Positions 34,309 through 42,477 of a stretch of DNA of 64,000 nucleotides are shown here, piece after piece. How positions within the stretch are numbered: the stretch's first letter is position 1; each line of letters begins with the position of its first letter. Under the pieces are notes generated by a model. It was not told where the DNA came from and did not search any database. It worked only from the letters and a program-made list of their open reading frames with translations. Source of the stretch: Methylobacterium persicinum (lineage in GTDB: Bacteria > Pseudomonadota > Alphaproteobacteria > Rhizobiales > Beijerinckiaceae); assembly GCF_022179525.1 (NCBI RefSeq), contig NZ_BPQX01000023.1, forward strand, positions 40,067-104,066, given 5' to 3'. A program made the translations under genes and the position numbers.

Positions 34309-36465
34309 TCAATCCTCGAACTTGACGGCGCGCCCGCGGCGGCGGGTGGGTGCGGTGGTGGATGGGACGGGGGTCAGGCCGCCCGCCGTGGGGATGGCGG
34401 CCGCGGTAAGGTCGGACCCGAGCTGGCTCGGTCCCTCCGGCAAGCGCTCGGGCGACGGGAAGCCGAAGCCGAGTTTCTCCTCGTCACGGTCGAGCTCCTC
34501 GCGGGTCGGACGGGTCGTCAGGATGCCGGCGCGGGCTTGAGCCTGAGCGGCGACCTCCCATGCGTCGCGGATTGCCGCCGCGACGATCTCGTCGTTCAGA
34601 CGAGCCTCGGCGGCGAAGCTGCGCCGCAGCTGGGCCGATGCGATCCGCCAGGTCTCGACCGAAACGTCGTCGAACAACGGGCGCAGGCACGGAACGGCCA
34701 GCCAGCCGGCATCGCCGACCCGCACGGACACGTGTCCGAGGTCCATCGAGTCAACCTTCACCTCGACGGCGACGTCGCCATGCTGTCTGCGATAGGCTTG
34801 GAGCTCGTGGCAGTTGTAGTAGAGGCCAAGGACCCGGACGCCCTTGGCAGAGACAACGCGATCGATCTCGGTGCCGAAGATCGCCCGCTTGACGTGACGG
34901 TCGGGCGGCGGGATCACGCCGTAGGCCGCCACGAGGCGCTTCCACGCGTTGGCCGGCGTCTCCCCACCTAGGCCCGCGTGAGGAGTGTTATGGTAGACGT
35001 CGACGCTCCACCGTACGAGCACGCGGCAAAGCTCGGGCAATTCAAGGCTGACGCGTTTCTCGGGGTCGTAGTCACCCTTCTCGTTGATCGAGCCGAAGGT
35101 CCGACCCGTGAACGGCGATAGCGCCTGCATGCCGACCGTCTTGAAAAGGCGCTCGACCCGGCCGCGCATGTTCGCAAGGCCCGCAGGCGGGGCGTCTGCC
35201 TCAGCCTCCAGATCTATGACCGCACGCCGGAAGACGACCGAGAGGAATGACCGGGCCTGATCGTGTACGACCGTCTCCGGGCTGCCGCACTGATCCCAGG
35301 GAGATCGGGCCCCGGCGGCGTCCGCGTAGGGCTTCTTCGACGAGACGACCATCTCCAACACTTCAAGCGCGAGGCTGGCGTCAGGGCTGGGACCCATTTT
35401 CATGCCAAGGATGACACGGGTCCGCGCGTCGATGGCGGCGCAGACCCACAGTCGGACGGCTGCGATCTGCGTCTTGAGGTCGTCCGAGAGCCTTTCCAGG
35501 ATTCCGGCGTCCCGGCACAGGGCGAACAGTTCGACCCGCCACTCGTCGATCTCGACCCGTTGGAGTGGCCGTTCCACGTCGGCGCCGTTTGCCACCATGG
35601 CGAATTTCGCCATCGCTGCCGGCAAGCCATGCCGCCCGGCATAGACGTCAAACGCAGGCAGAGCCCGGATCTCCTGGCACATCCTGTGGTACGAGGGCAG
35701 CCTCAGGAGCGGCAGTCCCATGGGCTTGCGCTCACCGTTGCGCCTTTCAACCTCCGCTGCGAATAGCCGATAGATGTCCTGGATCGTAGGCCGGGTCTCG
35801 GAGGCGTACTTAAGCGCGTACTCGGCGAGAAGAGTGCGCTCCTCGTGAGTGAAGCGCTGCGTGATGCGGTCCCCGCATAACCGAAGCCGCTTACGCAAGG
35901 CGATCGCCTTCCACTGGCCAGCCTCCAGCCGGCGCAGCCAAGTGCGCAGCGTCCGGGGGCTTGGCGACCGCCGCGCGGGCGGGATCGGCTCGCCGGCGCG
36001 AGGCTGCAACAGATCGCCGTTCGCATTTAGCCTCGCGGCCTTCTTCTCCTCCTCCACGGCCATCTCGGCTTGGATCAGGGGAAGGACCGCCTTGATGGAG
36101 CGGTCAGAGCGCGTGGCACGCTTCTTCCGCTCCATACGCAGGAAGCCGTGACAGAGCCGGTACCTCCACAGGAGTTCGTCTACCTCTTTCTTCGGCAGGT
36201 CGCCCAGGCGGTCGAGGCCGCCCTCGTGACGGGCCTTGATCACTCCCGGATCGAAAGCGCCCTTCTCGAAAGCGTAGCCGGGCTGCTCAGATAGCTGGTG
36301 GATACGCGCGTGCGAGAACGGCGCCGTGACCTTTGGATCATCGACGCGGGCGAGGATGTAACCGCCGACAAGGTTCTGTTCGTGCCTTCGGTAACGCACG
36401 CCGCCCAAAGTCACGCAGTCGAGCGGCCCGATGCGGAAGACGGGAATGAACGGATCAGCCATCAC
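34309..36465 (-). CDS. tniA: TniA/TnsB-type DDE transposase
   Basis: About 718 residues. The N-terminal part carries helix-turn-helix DNA-binding domains (SPSPRTLRTWLRRLEAGQWKA). The catalytic core of the retroviral integrase fold follows, with Asp in RVEIDEWRVELF, Asp in CAAIDARTRVILG and Glu in RGRVERLFKT; a Mu-like C-terminal beta-barrel (VRVLGLYYNCHELQAYRR) closes it. It cuts and joins the 3' ends. The start is GTG 36465 or ATG 36462; both overlap the tnsA stop. Confidence 0.9.
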   Translation of the reverse strand: MMADPFIPVFRIGPLDCVTLGGVRYRRHEQNLVGGYILARVDDPKVTAPFSHARIHQLSEQPGYAFEKGAFDPGVIKARHEGGLDRLGDLPKKEVDELLWRYRLCHGFLRMERKKRATRSDRSIKAVLPLIQAEMAVEEEKKAARLNANGDLLQPRAGEPIPPARRSPSPRTLRTWLRRLEAGQWKAIALRKRLRLCGDRITQRFTHEERTLLAEYALKYASETRPTIQDIYRLFAAEVERRNGERKPMGLPLLRLPSYHRMCQEIRALPAFDVYAGRHGLPAAMAKFAMVANGADVERPLQRVEIDEWRVELFALCRDAGILERLSDDLKTQIAAVRLWVCAAIDARTRVILGMKMGPSPDASLALEVLEMVVSSKKPYADAAGARSPWDQCGSPETVVHDQARSFLSVVFRRAVIDLEAEADAPPAGLANMRGRVERLFKTVGMQALSPFTGRTFGSINEKGDYDPEKRVSLELPELCRVLVRWSVDVYHNTPHAGLGGETPANAWKRLVAAYGVIPPPDRHVKRAIFGTEIDRVVSAKGVRVLGLYYNCHELQAYRRQHGDVAVEVKVDSMDLGHVSVRVGDAGWLAVPCLRPLFDDVSVETWRIASAQLRRSFAAEARLNDEIVAAAIRDAWEVAAQAQARAGILTTRPTREELDRDEEKLGFGFPSPERLPEGPSQLGSDLTAAAIPTAGGLTPVPSTTAPTRRRGRAVKFED

Positions 36466-37226
36466 GCCACCTCCCCATGGATGTCCCCGGTCCAGACCAG
36501 GGTGGTGCCATGGTCGATGCGGGCATGCTCGACGAGCGTGACCCTGCCCTTAGCGACGAGGCGCACGACGGCTCGAAATCCGGCCCCTCCCAACCCACTC
36601 GCTGCGACCAGAGCGCCGATGGTGCTGCGCCCCGGCTTGGCAATGAGCCGCTCGACAGCGGCGTCGTGGTCCGGGTTCGCGCCGCGGCGGGCGTGATGCA
36701 GGAGTGCGGCGTTGTGAACGACGTCACGAGGAAGGTCGGCGTCGGTGATGGGCAGGATGCCGTCGGCAAACCCCCGCGGAAGCTGGCCGGCCATGAGCTT
36801 GCACGTCTCCCTGAGACGCTTGCGCACGGCCCTCGCCATCGGCTTCACCGGAATTGCGAGCTTGCGCCCGTCCGTCAGCGTCGCGAGAAAGTCGAAGGTG
36901 TGTCGGTGCTCGATGCCGGCGGCGTCACGGTATGTGACGGCAGCGGGCTGCTCCCGCAGGTCGGCGACCTGTGGATGCGTCAGGAGGAAGAGCGCGGCTT
37001 TCCGCTCTAAACCGCTCTCGCACCTGATCTCGCGCGGGTGGTGGGCTCCGCCGACTAGGGAGGGGCGACAAGAGGCGCTACAGCGCTCGTGGATCGCTAT
37101 ATCGCGGGACGAGCGGGACCGACCCGGTGGCCGCCAGGGCGCCACCGGAGAGTTGGGAAGGGTCTGCATGTGTCCGGAGTCCTCGATTGAGGCTCTCGGC
37201 CTTTTCACAGGGCAGCCGGACTGCAC
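36462..37226 (-). CDS. tnsA: TnsA-type transposon endonuclease
   Basis: 254 residues from GTG 37226, or 235 from ATG 37169. The restriction-enzyme-like nuclease core has ESGLERKAALFL (Glu), HTFDFLA (Asp) and KLAIPVKP (Lys), the E-D-x-K order of TnsA, which cuts the 5' strands at the element ends. The C-terminal region resembles the TnsC-binding winged helix (IGALVAASGLGGAGFRAVV). Presence of TnsA separates this element from TniA-only Tn5053-type transposons. Confidence 0.85.
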   Translation of the reverse strand: MQSGCPVKRPRASIEDSGHMQTLPNSPVAPWRPPGRSRSSRDIAIHERCSASCRPSLVGGAHHPREIRCESGLERKAALFLLTHPQVADLREQPAAVTYRDAAGIEHRHTFDFLATLTDGRKLAIPVKPMARAVRKRLRETCKLMAGQLPRGFADGILPITDADLPRDVVHNAALLHHARRGANPDHDAAVERLIAKPGRSTIGALVAASGLGGAGFRAVVRLVAKGRVTLVEHARIDHGTTLVWTGDIHGEVA

Positions 37227-37346
37227 CCCTTGCTTTGCGAAAAGCGAGCGGACATATTCCGTCAGTCCTGGTAGAGGCAGAAGCCTTTACTGGATGGGTC
37301 CTCGCTCCAGAGGGATTTACGGTTTTTCGGGAGCGAACGGTCTTTG

Positions 37347-37380
37347 GGGCACTCCGATGTGGCGTCGGGGTGCCCTTTTT
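37347..37380 (+). terminator. Rho-independent terminator, plus strand, no assigned gene
   Basis: An 11-base-pair stem (GGGCACTCCGA with TCGGGGTGCCC, one G-U) with a seven-base loop and TTTTT at 37376-37380. It points rightward, but no plus-strand gene precedes it; the 120 bases between the tnsA start and this hairpin may encode a short RNA. Confidence 0.75.
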
Positions 37381-37394
37381 CGTTCGTGTTGCCG

Positions 37395-37940
37395 CTAGGA
37401 CCGCGCCTTTTTCCTTGGCGCTCGCGGCTTTGTTTTCTCCTCTCCTTTCTCCTCGAAGGTCTTGGCTCGCTCGGTCCGGGCCGCCTCGACATCAGCGGGG
37501 CCGCAGCCGGCAGCGTACCAACGAAGTGCACGCGGATCGTGGCCGATCACGCCCTCCTTCTTCAGTGCTGCCTTCGCCTTCTCCGCCGTGTCCAGGGCCA
37601 TGTCGGCGTCCGTGATGAGCGAGTTCAGGGCACTCGCTGTTATGCCCTGGGCACCTGCCGCCTCCAGTGCCTCGATCATCATGCGGCGCGCCGGGCTTCT
37701 CTGTCGTGCCGCGGCAGATTCAAGTCGCGGCTTCGTTGTGCTCGATATTTCCGCGGTCTCCGCCGCGATTATCTCGTTATTTGACGGCAGTGCATGCAGA
37801 AAAGCGAGTGCGACTTCCGATGTGACTATCTGCTCCCGAACAAGCCGACACTGCTCGTCGAGTTGAGACAGCTGTCGTCTATGGAACGCCAGAAGCTGTT
37901 GGTGCAGGGCAATTTCCGCCTTCAAGGCGTCGTTGTTCAT
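37395..37940 (-). CDS. Coiled-coil plus winged-helix-like protein of unknown function
   Basis: A 181-residue protein behind a strong GGAGGAAG ribosome site. Residues 1-55 form a charged helix (KAEIALHQQLLAFHRRQL). Residues about 85-145 (RRMMIEALEAAGAQGITAS, LNSLITDADMALDTAEKA) look like a winged-helix DNA-binding domain of the type that reads a promoter or partner DNA, and the tail is Lys/Arg-rich. It is the leftmost gene of the GC-rich block, beside the transposition module. A regulator is the likeliest role. Confidence 0.6.
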   Translation of the reverse strand: MNNDALKAEIALHQQLLAFHRRQLSQLDEQCRLVREQIVTSEVALAFLHALPSNNEIIAAETAEISSTTKPRLESAAARQRSPARRMMIEALEAAGAQGITASALNSLITDADMALDTAEKAKAALKKEGVIGHDPRALRWYAAGCGPADVEAARTERAKTFEEKGEEKTKPRAPRKKARS

Positions 37941-38109
37941 TCTATTCGCTTCCTCCTTGAGTGGAACGCGCCACCGAGCGTTGCCGGCCGCTGCCACATG
38001 AATTAGGCCATGGGCTTCCATGGTGCAATAGGTATGTGACCGGATTTTTTGGGCGCTCTCCCTCCTCCGCCCAGGGGTCGGCAGGTGGCTGAGATCCACA
38101 TCTTTGTTG

Positions 38110-39051
38110 TTAGACCGACACAATAAACGCAGGATCAAAGGACGCTTGGCAGTGCATTCGGGGATTGGCGACGACCCGGGTTCGCCCGACCATGACATCG
38201 ACCGGCCCAGGCACGTGCCCGTGAATCCAAAGCGTAGGCGCTCCCCAGGCATGCATGACAGCTTCAAGGTCAGATGCGAGCGATGCTCCCACCCACTCGT
38301 CGCAGATATCAGGTAGCTTTTCCGGCGGCAGGCAGCGCACCGATGGGGCATGATGAGTGACGACGACCGCGCGATCCCCTGGCCTGGCGCCCTGGACGAG
38401 TGCGACCGGCGACGGCGAAAAGCCGGTAGACTGAGCGACAATCGATCCAAGAGCATCCTCGATGTACGCGCGGGATCGAGCATGCGCGCCGGCTGCGTCG
38501 TGCGGCAGGTAAGGGGACGAGCCGGCGCGCCGGATCAGCCTGCAGTCGCTGTGATGGTGCCGAGCATGGCCGCGGGCGAGGGTCGCCCGCCCAGCGCCAT
38601 TTAGTGCCCAGTCCGTCCACAAGGTGGCGCCGAGAACAAAAAGGCCAGCTCCGCGCCCATCGTCGATGCGTAGGGCATCGTCCGAAAGTAGCGCGATACC
38701 GTGCAGGTTCGCCAATTCCAGCCCTCGACCCAGGGTTTCCTCTACGTCCTTGCCTCCCCAATACTCCCGATTGCCGGGCACGAGGATAACGGGACGGGAT
38801 CCCTGCCGCCCGTCGAGGCTTTGCACCAGCCACTGGATCGAACCCTGGAGGTCGTCGGAGACGTCGCCGGCCACCACAAGCGCGTCGAAGTCCGGAAGCG
38901 GGGCGGGCAGGGCGAGGGGATGGCGTTCGACGACGAGGTCGGACATCACCCAAAGCCGGTACCGTCGCGGCCTCGGTGCCGCGGCGCGGGCGAGTTCCGG
39001 CGCGGGGACGGCGCCCCGACCCGCCACTCGGGGATCAGCGTGCCGGGTCAT
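38110..39051 (-). CDS. Degenerate metallophosphoesterase (paralogue 2)
   Basis: A 313-residue calcineurin-like phosphoesterase fold that follows the AAA protease gene with an ATGA overlap. The motifs are eroded: DxH reads SDLVV (His lost), GDxxxD is kept as AGDVSDD, GNHE reads GNREYWG (His to Arg), THHAPS is intact, and GHxH reads GHVPG (second His lost). Length and flanking sequence (LWTDWALNGAG) match the intact paralogue at 41093-41887, so one arose by duplication. It probably binds but does not hydrolyse its ligand. Confidence 0.8.
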   Translation of the reverse strand: MTRHADPRVAGRGAVPAPELARAAAPRPRRYRLWVMSDLVVERHPLALPAPLPDFDALVVAGDVSDDLQGSIQWLVQSLDGRQGSRPVILVPGNREYWGGKDVEETLGRGLELANLHGIALLSDDALRIDDGRGAGLFVLGATLWTDWALNGAGRATLARGHARHHHSDCRLIRRAGSSPYLPHDAAGAHARSRAYIEDALGSIVAQSTGFSPSPVALVQGARPGDRAVVVTHHAPSVRCLPPEKLPDICDEWVGASLASDLEAVMHAWGAPTLWIHGHVPGPVDVMVGRTRVVANPRMHCQASFDPAFIVSV

Positions 39052-40997
39052 CGGTCGCCGCCTCCCGCCTGCCTGGCCGGACGCGGCCGCGCGTCGGCGA
39101 TGAACCGGCGCAGCGCGTCGCCGCCCAGCACGCGGCGGTCGAGCAGCGCCTCGGCGACACCCTGCACGACATCCTGGTATTCGGAGACCAGGCGCTCCGC
39201 CTCGGCCTGCAGTCGGGCGAGGTCCGCCTCCACGGCCGCGCGCAAGGCCGGTTCGGCGCCCAAGGCACGAGCGACATCCTCCATCGGGCCGCGATAGACG
39301 ATGCTGCCCCCGAGCCCGAACGATCCGTGGATGCCGGCGACGAACGCGGTGGCGCGCGCGAGATCGGAAGTCTCGTCGCCGCCAGAGCCCGCGCTCGCCT
39401 CCCCGAGGAACACGGTCTCGGCGGCGCGGCCGCACAGAAGGCCGATCACCATCCGCTCCAGGTCGTCGCGCGTGGGTATCGGGCCGAGGCGCGAGCGCAT
39501 GCTCGTGCCGCCCGCGGCGGTCTCGCGCAGGATGAGGTCCACCTGCGCGACATGCCCGATTTGCAGCAGCTCGGCGCCGACCGCGTGGCCCGCCTCGTGG
39601 AGGGCACTCCGCATTTTTTCCCCGGCCGTCCGGGTGTCCGGCGGCGCGACCGCTTCCAGCAGGTCGTCGGCCTCTATCGGGCGCCTCTCCGCGCGGGCCC
39701 TGGCGCGCGCCGCCTTGACCCAGCCGACGACCTGCGCCCCGCTGGCCCCGAGCCCCAGCTCGGCGACGACGGTCAGATCGAGGTCGGGCAAGTCGGCGCC
39801 GAGATGCTGCCGGACGATGGCCGCCAGGTCCGGCGCCGCCGGGGGAGCGATGCGGATGACCTGCCCCAACCGTCCCGGGCGGACCAGGGCGGGGTCTAAC
39901 TTGTCCGGATAATTGGTCGCGCCGATGATGCATACGCCCGCACCCTCCCGCGCACAGCATTCGTCGATTTTTAAAAGCATGTGGGTCACCACGGGGGTCC
40001 ACCACGAAGAATTTCTTCCGTCCATTGACGATCTACTCGGAATACTGTCGATTTCATCCAGGAATAAAAGTGAAGGAGCTCGTGCGTAAGCTTCCTCAAA
40101 AGTCGAATCGATGTGCTTTACAACTCCGTCCAAGTACCCGTTAGACTGAGAAAACCACGAGGAAACAGAACTAACCAGAAGCGGGAGGCGAGCCGACTTC
40201 GCCAGGGACCGCACGTAAGTCGATTTGCCTAATCCTGGATTGGATGCCAGCACGACGTTGCGGTCGATGTCCGCGAAGGAACCGATGCGGCCTTCGCGCC
40301 AGGCTTCGAGCTCTTCGAGCAGGCGCATGCCCCAGGCGTGGGAACGGCCGTAGCCGCACAGAGCCGGGAACGGCACCGCGTCGGCGACGTGACCATCCAC
40401 CGTGGACCGCGCCTCGGACGCGGCGGCGAGGCGCTCCACGCAGGCGCGGGCCGACCCGGCGCGGATCGCGGCACAGAGATCCCAGATCCCAAGGCCGACG
40501 GCGACCGACGCGGGCATGGCAGGCGGGCGCTGGCCGGTCGCGGCGCGGATCACGCGCGCGATGACCGCGTTCGACGGAACTGGAACCCGATAGCGCCCGT
40601 CGGCTGCGGCGAGGAGGGCAGACGGCAGGTACCGCTCGCAGGCCTGCGAGACCCCGAGCACCCGCCCGCCGTCGGCCAGGCGCCGCGCCACGGTGTCGTT
40701 GCCGCGGTCGGGGCGATCCTCCCGCGAGGCGCCGGTGCGGGCGAAGACGGTCGCCCCCCAGTTCCCCAGCGTCGTGCAGGCCGACCGGACCGGCTCGACC
40801 CATTCCGCCGATGGCACCTCGATCACGAGGGCGAAAGACCTGGCGCGGGCGATGCGGCGGCGGTCGGCCGCCGGGATGGCCTCCTCCAGGGCGAAGAGGG
40901 CCAGGGTGTCGATGGACGGGGCGCGCCGCCCCGGGCGGCCGAGGACGGCCTCGCCGTCCTCGGCGTCGTCGCGGAAGTAGGTGAGATCGGCGATCAT
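39048..40997 (-). CDS. Soluble FtsH-like AAA+ zinc protease with novel N-terminal region
   Basis: A 649-residue protein. Residues 1-230 match no family I recognise. An AAA+ domain follows with Walker A at 251-260 (ASNPGLGKST) and Walker B at 311-316 (LFLDEID), then the M41 peptidase site HEAGH at 467-471 and a GGDETSD third-ligand region. FtsH normally has two N-terminal membrane helices; none is seen here, so it is a cytosolic protease. It overlaps the downstream phosphoesterase gene by four bases. The Walker A-B coding stretch has much lower GC than the rest of the gene. Confidence 0.85.
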   Translation of the reverse strand: MIADLTYFRDDAEDGEAVLGRPGRRAPSIDTLALFALEEAIPAADRRRIARARSFALVIEVPSAEWVEPVRSACTTLGNWGATVFARTGASREDRPDRGNDTVARRLADGGRVLGVSQACERYLPSALLAAADGRYRVPVPSNAVIARVIRAATGQRPPAMPASVAVGLGIWDLCAAIRAGSARACVERLAAASEARSTVDGHVADAVPFPALCGYGRSHAWGMRLLEELEAWREGRIGSFADIDRNVVLASNPGLGKSTYVRSLAKSARLPLLVSSVSSWFSQSNGYLDGVVKHIDSTFEEAYARAPSLLFLDEIDSIPSRSSMDGRNSSWWTPVVTHMLLKIDECCAREGAGVCIIGATNYPDKLDPALVRPGRLGQVIRIAPPAAPDLAAIVRQHLGADLPDLDLTVVAELGLGASGAQVVGWVKAARARARAERRPIEADDLLEAVAPPDTRTAGEKMRSALHEAGHAVGAELLQIGHVAQVDLILRETAAGGTSMRSRLGPIPTRDDLERMVIGLLCGRAAETVFLGEASAGSGGDETSDLARATAFVAGIHGSFGLGGSIVYRGPMEDVARALGAEPALRAAVEADLARLQAEAERLVSEYQDVVQGVAEALLDRRVLGGDALRRFIADARPRPARQAGGGDR

Positions 40998-41017
40998 GGG
41001 CTCCCCGTCGTGCAGGT

Positions 41018-41069
41018 CGGCGTTCGTCTTCGGCGTTCATCTTCGGCGTTCGTGTTCGCCGTTCGTCTT
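41018..41069. repeat. Four tandem 13-bp repeats (consensus CGGCGTTCGTCTT)
   Basis: Units at 41018-41030, 41031-41043, 41044-41056 and 41057-41069 differ by zero to two bases each; a partial fifth begins at 41070. They fill the short gap between the two genes, upstream of the AAA protease start. Possible iteron or operator array. Confidence 0.8.
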
Positions 41070-41092
41070 CGGCGCCCGGGGCGGGGCCCGGT

Positions 41093-41887
41093 TCAGAGCT
41101 CGATCACCAACCCGGGGTCGAAGCCGGGATTCTCCCCCGGGTAGCCGTGCGGGTTGCAGACCACCCGGGTCGCGCCGAGGCGGTAGTCGAACGGCGTGTG
41201 GACGTGCCCGTGCACCCAGAGGTCGGGCCGCCCCGCGCGGATGAGCGCGTCGAGGTCCGAGGCGAAGGCCGGGTTGAGGGGGTGCCCCGCATAGGCGGGT
41301 GCGACCGAGCCGGCGCTGGGGGCGTGGTGCGTGATCACCACGTGCGGGCGGCACCGCCCAGGATGCGGGTCGCGCTCCAGCAAGGCGCGCTCAAGGAAGC
41401 GGCGCGAGGCGTGGTGCAGGGCCAGGGCGTCCTCGGGCCGGAACGGCTTGAAGCGCGGTTCGTACGACCGGGCGACTAGGCGGTGGTCCGTAAGCCCGAT
41501 GCGCGCGGCGTCCATCGCGGCGGCGCGCCCGGGAACGCCATTGAGGGCGTAGTCGGTCCACAGGGTGCAACCCGAGAACGTGCAGCCGCCGAGCGCCACG
41601 GTGTCGTTCTCCAGCAGATCGATGCCTTGGCGCGCCGCGGCCCGGCGCCCGTGGGCGAGTTCCGCATCGATGGCGCCGCGGTAGAACTCATGGTTTCCCG
41701 GCACGAGCACGACCGGCATGGCGGGACGGATGGTGGCGGCGAGCCAGGCGACCGTGTCGGCGAGGCCCTCCCCGACATCGCCGGCCACGACGGCGACGTC
41801 CGCGTCGGGGATGGCCGCCGGCGTCCAGGGTCTCGCGTAGGTGCGCCGGTGAAGGTCCGAAAAGGTCCAGATACGCAATCCTTGCAC
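41093..41887 (-). CDS. Metallophosphoesterase (paralogue 1, intact)
   Basis: A 264-residue calcineurin-like phosphoesterase with every metal motif: D11-L-H13, AGDVGEG, GNHEFYRG, THHAPS and GHVHTPFDYR. It would hydrolyse a phosphodiester or phosphomonoester in the cytoplasm; substrate unknown. It is the gene immediately upstream of the AAA protease and is the active counterpart of the degenerate paralogue downstream of it. No membrane segment or signal. Confidence 0.88.
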   Translation of the reverse strand: MQGLRIWTFSDLHRRTYARPWTPAAIPDADVAVVAGDVGEGLADTVAWLAATIRPAMPVVLVPGNHEFYRGAIDAELAHGRRAAARQGIDLLENDTVALGGCTFSGCTLWTDYALNGVPGRAAAMDAARIGLTDHRLVARSYEPRFKPFRPEDALALHHASRRFLERALLERDPHPGRCRPHVVITHHAPSAGSVAPAYAGHPLNPAFASDLDALIRAGRPDLWVHGHVHTPFDYRLGATRVVCNPHGYPGENPGFDPGLVIEL

Positions 41888-41920
41888 TCCCAGGTTGGGC
41901 GGGTCGCGGGTGGGCGAAGC

Positions 41921-42373
41921 TCATCCGCGCGCGGGCGGCATCGGGTGTCGGCGCGGCCAGCGGGGGGCCCAGCGCGCGGCCCGGTCGACCAGTTCGCCCG
42001 GCCGCGGATGCCGACGCGCGAGGGCGGCCAGACCGTGGGCGAGCACCAGGGCCGCGGTCGCGTCGCCGCGCGCGGCGTGGACGAGCAGCCCGCTCATCGC
42101 GAGGTCGGTCGCGGCCGTGCCGGGCGGGTGGCGATGGAGGACGTCGACCGCCACGGCCACCGCCGCGGCCGGGTCCCCGCGCAGGGCCTCCGGCCAGCGC
42201 CGGTGGTGCAGGAGCAGCGCGGTCCCAGCGACCGCTCGCTCGATCTCGGCGACGGTCGCGGGCGCGATCTCGCCCGGATCGCATCGGCGCCACACGGTCA
42301 GTGGCTGACCGGTCGCGGAAGGGGCTCCGGCGATCCCGGCCCGCCTCGCGCTTCCGCCCTCGCTCACCGGCAT
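41921..42373 (-). CDS. Alanine/arginine-rich protein of unknown function
   Basis: A 150-residue frame from ATG 42373. The middle (IERAVAGTALLLHHRRWPEAL, LAMSGLLVHAARGDATAALVLAHGL) suggests packed helices with helical-repeat character. It lies in order between the ParA-like and phosphoesterase genes on the same strand. No family recognised. Confidence 0.55.
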   Translation of the reverse strand: MPVSEGGSARRAGIAGAPSATGQPLTVWRRCDPGEIAPATVAEIERAVAGTALLLHHRRWPEALRGDPAAAVAVAVDVLHRHPPGTAATDLAMSGLLVHAARGDATAALVLAHGLAALARRHPRPGELVDRAARWAPRWPRRHPMPPARG

Positions 42374-42477
42374 CCGCTTTCCTCCGAATTGGACATGGCT
42401 CCGCGATCCGGCGCGCGGCCGGGCGGGGAGGGGCGGGAAGGGAAGGGGTGGAAGGCGGAGTGGCCGGGGCCGGCGGC

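Larger units (their letters stand above)
31316..37226 (-). mobile_element. Tn7-like transposition module (TnsA-TnsB-TnsC-TniQ)
   Basis: Four overlapping minus-strand genes encode TnsA, the DDE transposase TnsB/TniA, the AAA regulator TnsC/TniB and a long TniQ/TnsD-type target selector. TnsA plus TnsB implies cut-and-paste excision at both strands, as in Tn7. No Cas genes or CRISPR array lie in the window, so this is not evidently an RNA-guided element. I looked for long terminal inverted repeats and a 5-base target duplication near 31150-31370 and 37230-37390 and could not fix the ends; the cargo side is therefore open. Confidence 0.85.

Noticed and set aside
31316-37226. An RNA-guided (CRISPR-associated) transposon
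   Set aside because: No Cas genes and no array of spaced direct repeats were found anywhere in the window; TniQ is long like TnsD.
38110-40005. A very long minus frame that seems to extend the degenerate phosphoesterase to more than 600 residues
   Set aside because: The first half reads as Arg/Gly-rich low-complexity residues antiparallel to the protease gene frame; homology begins at the ATG at 39051, which overlaps the protease stop.
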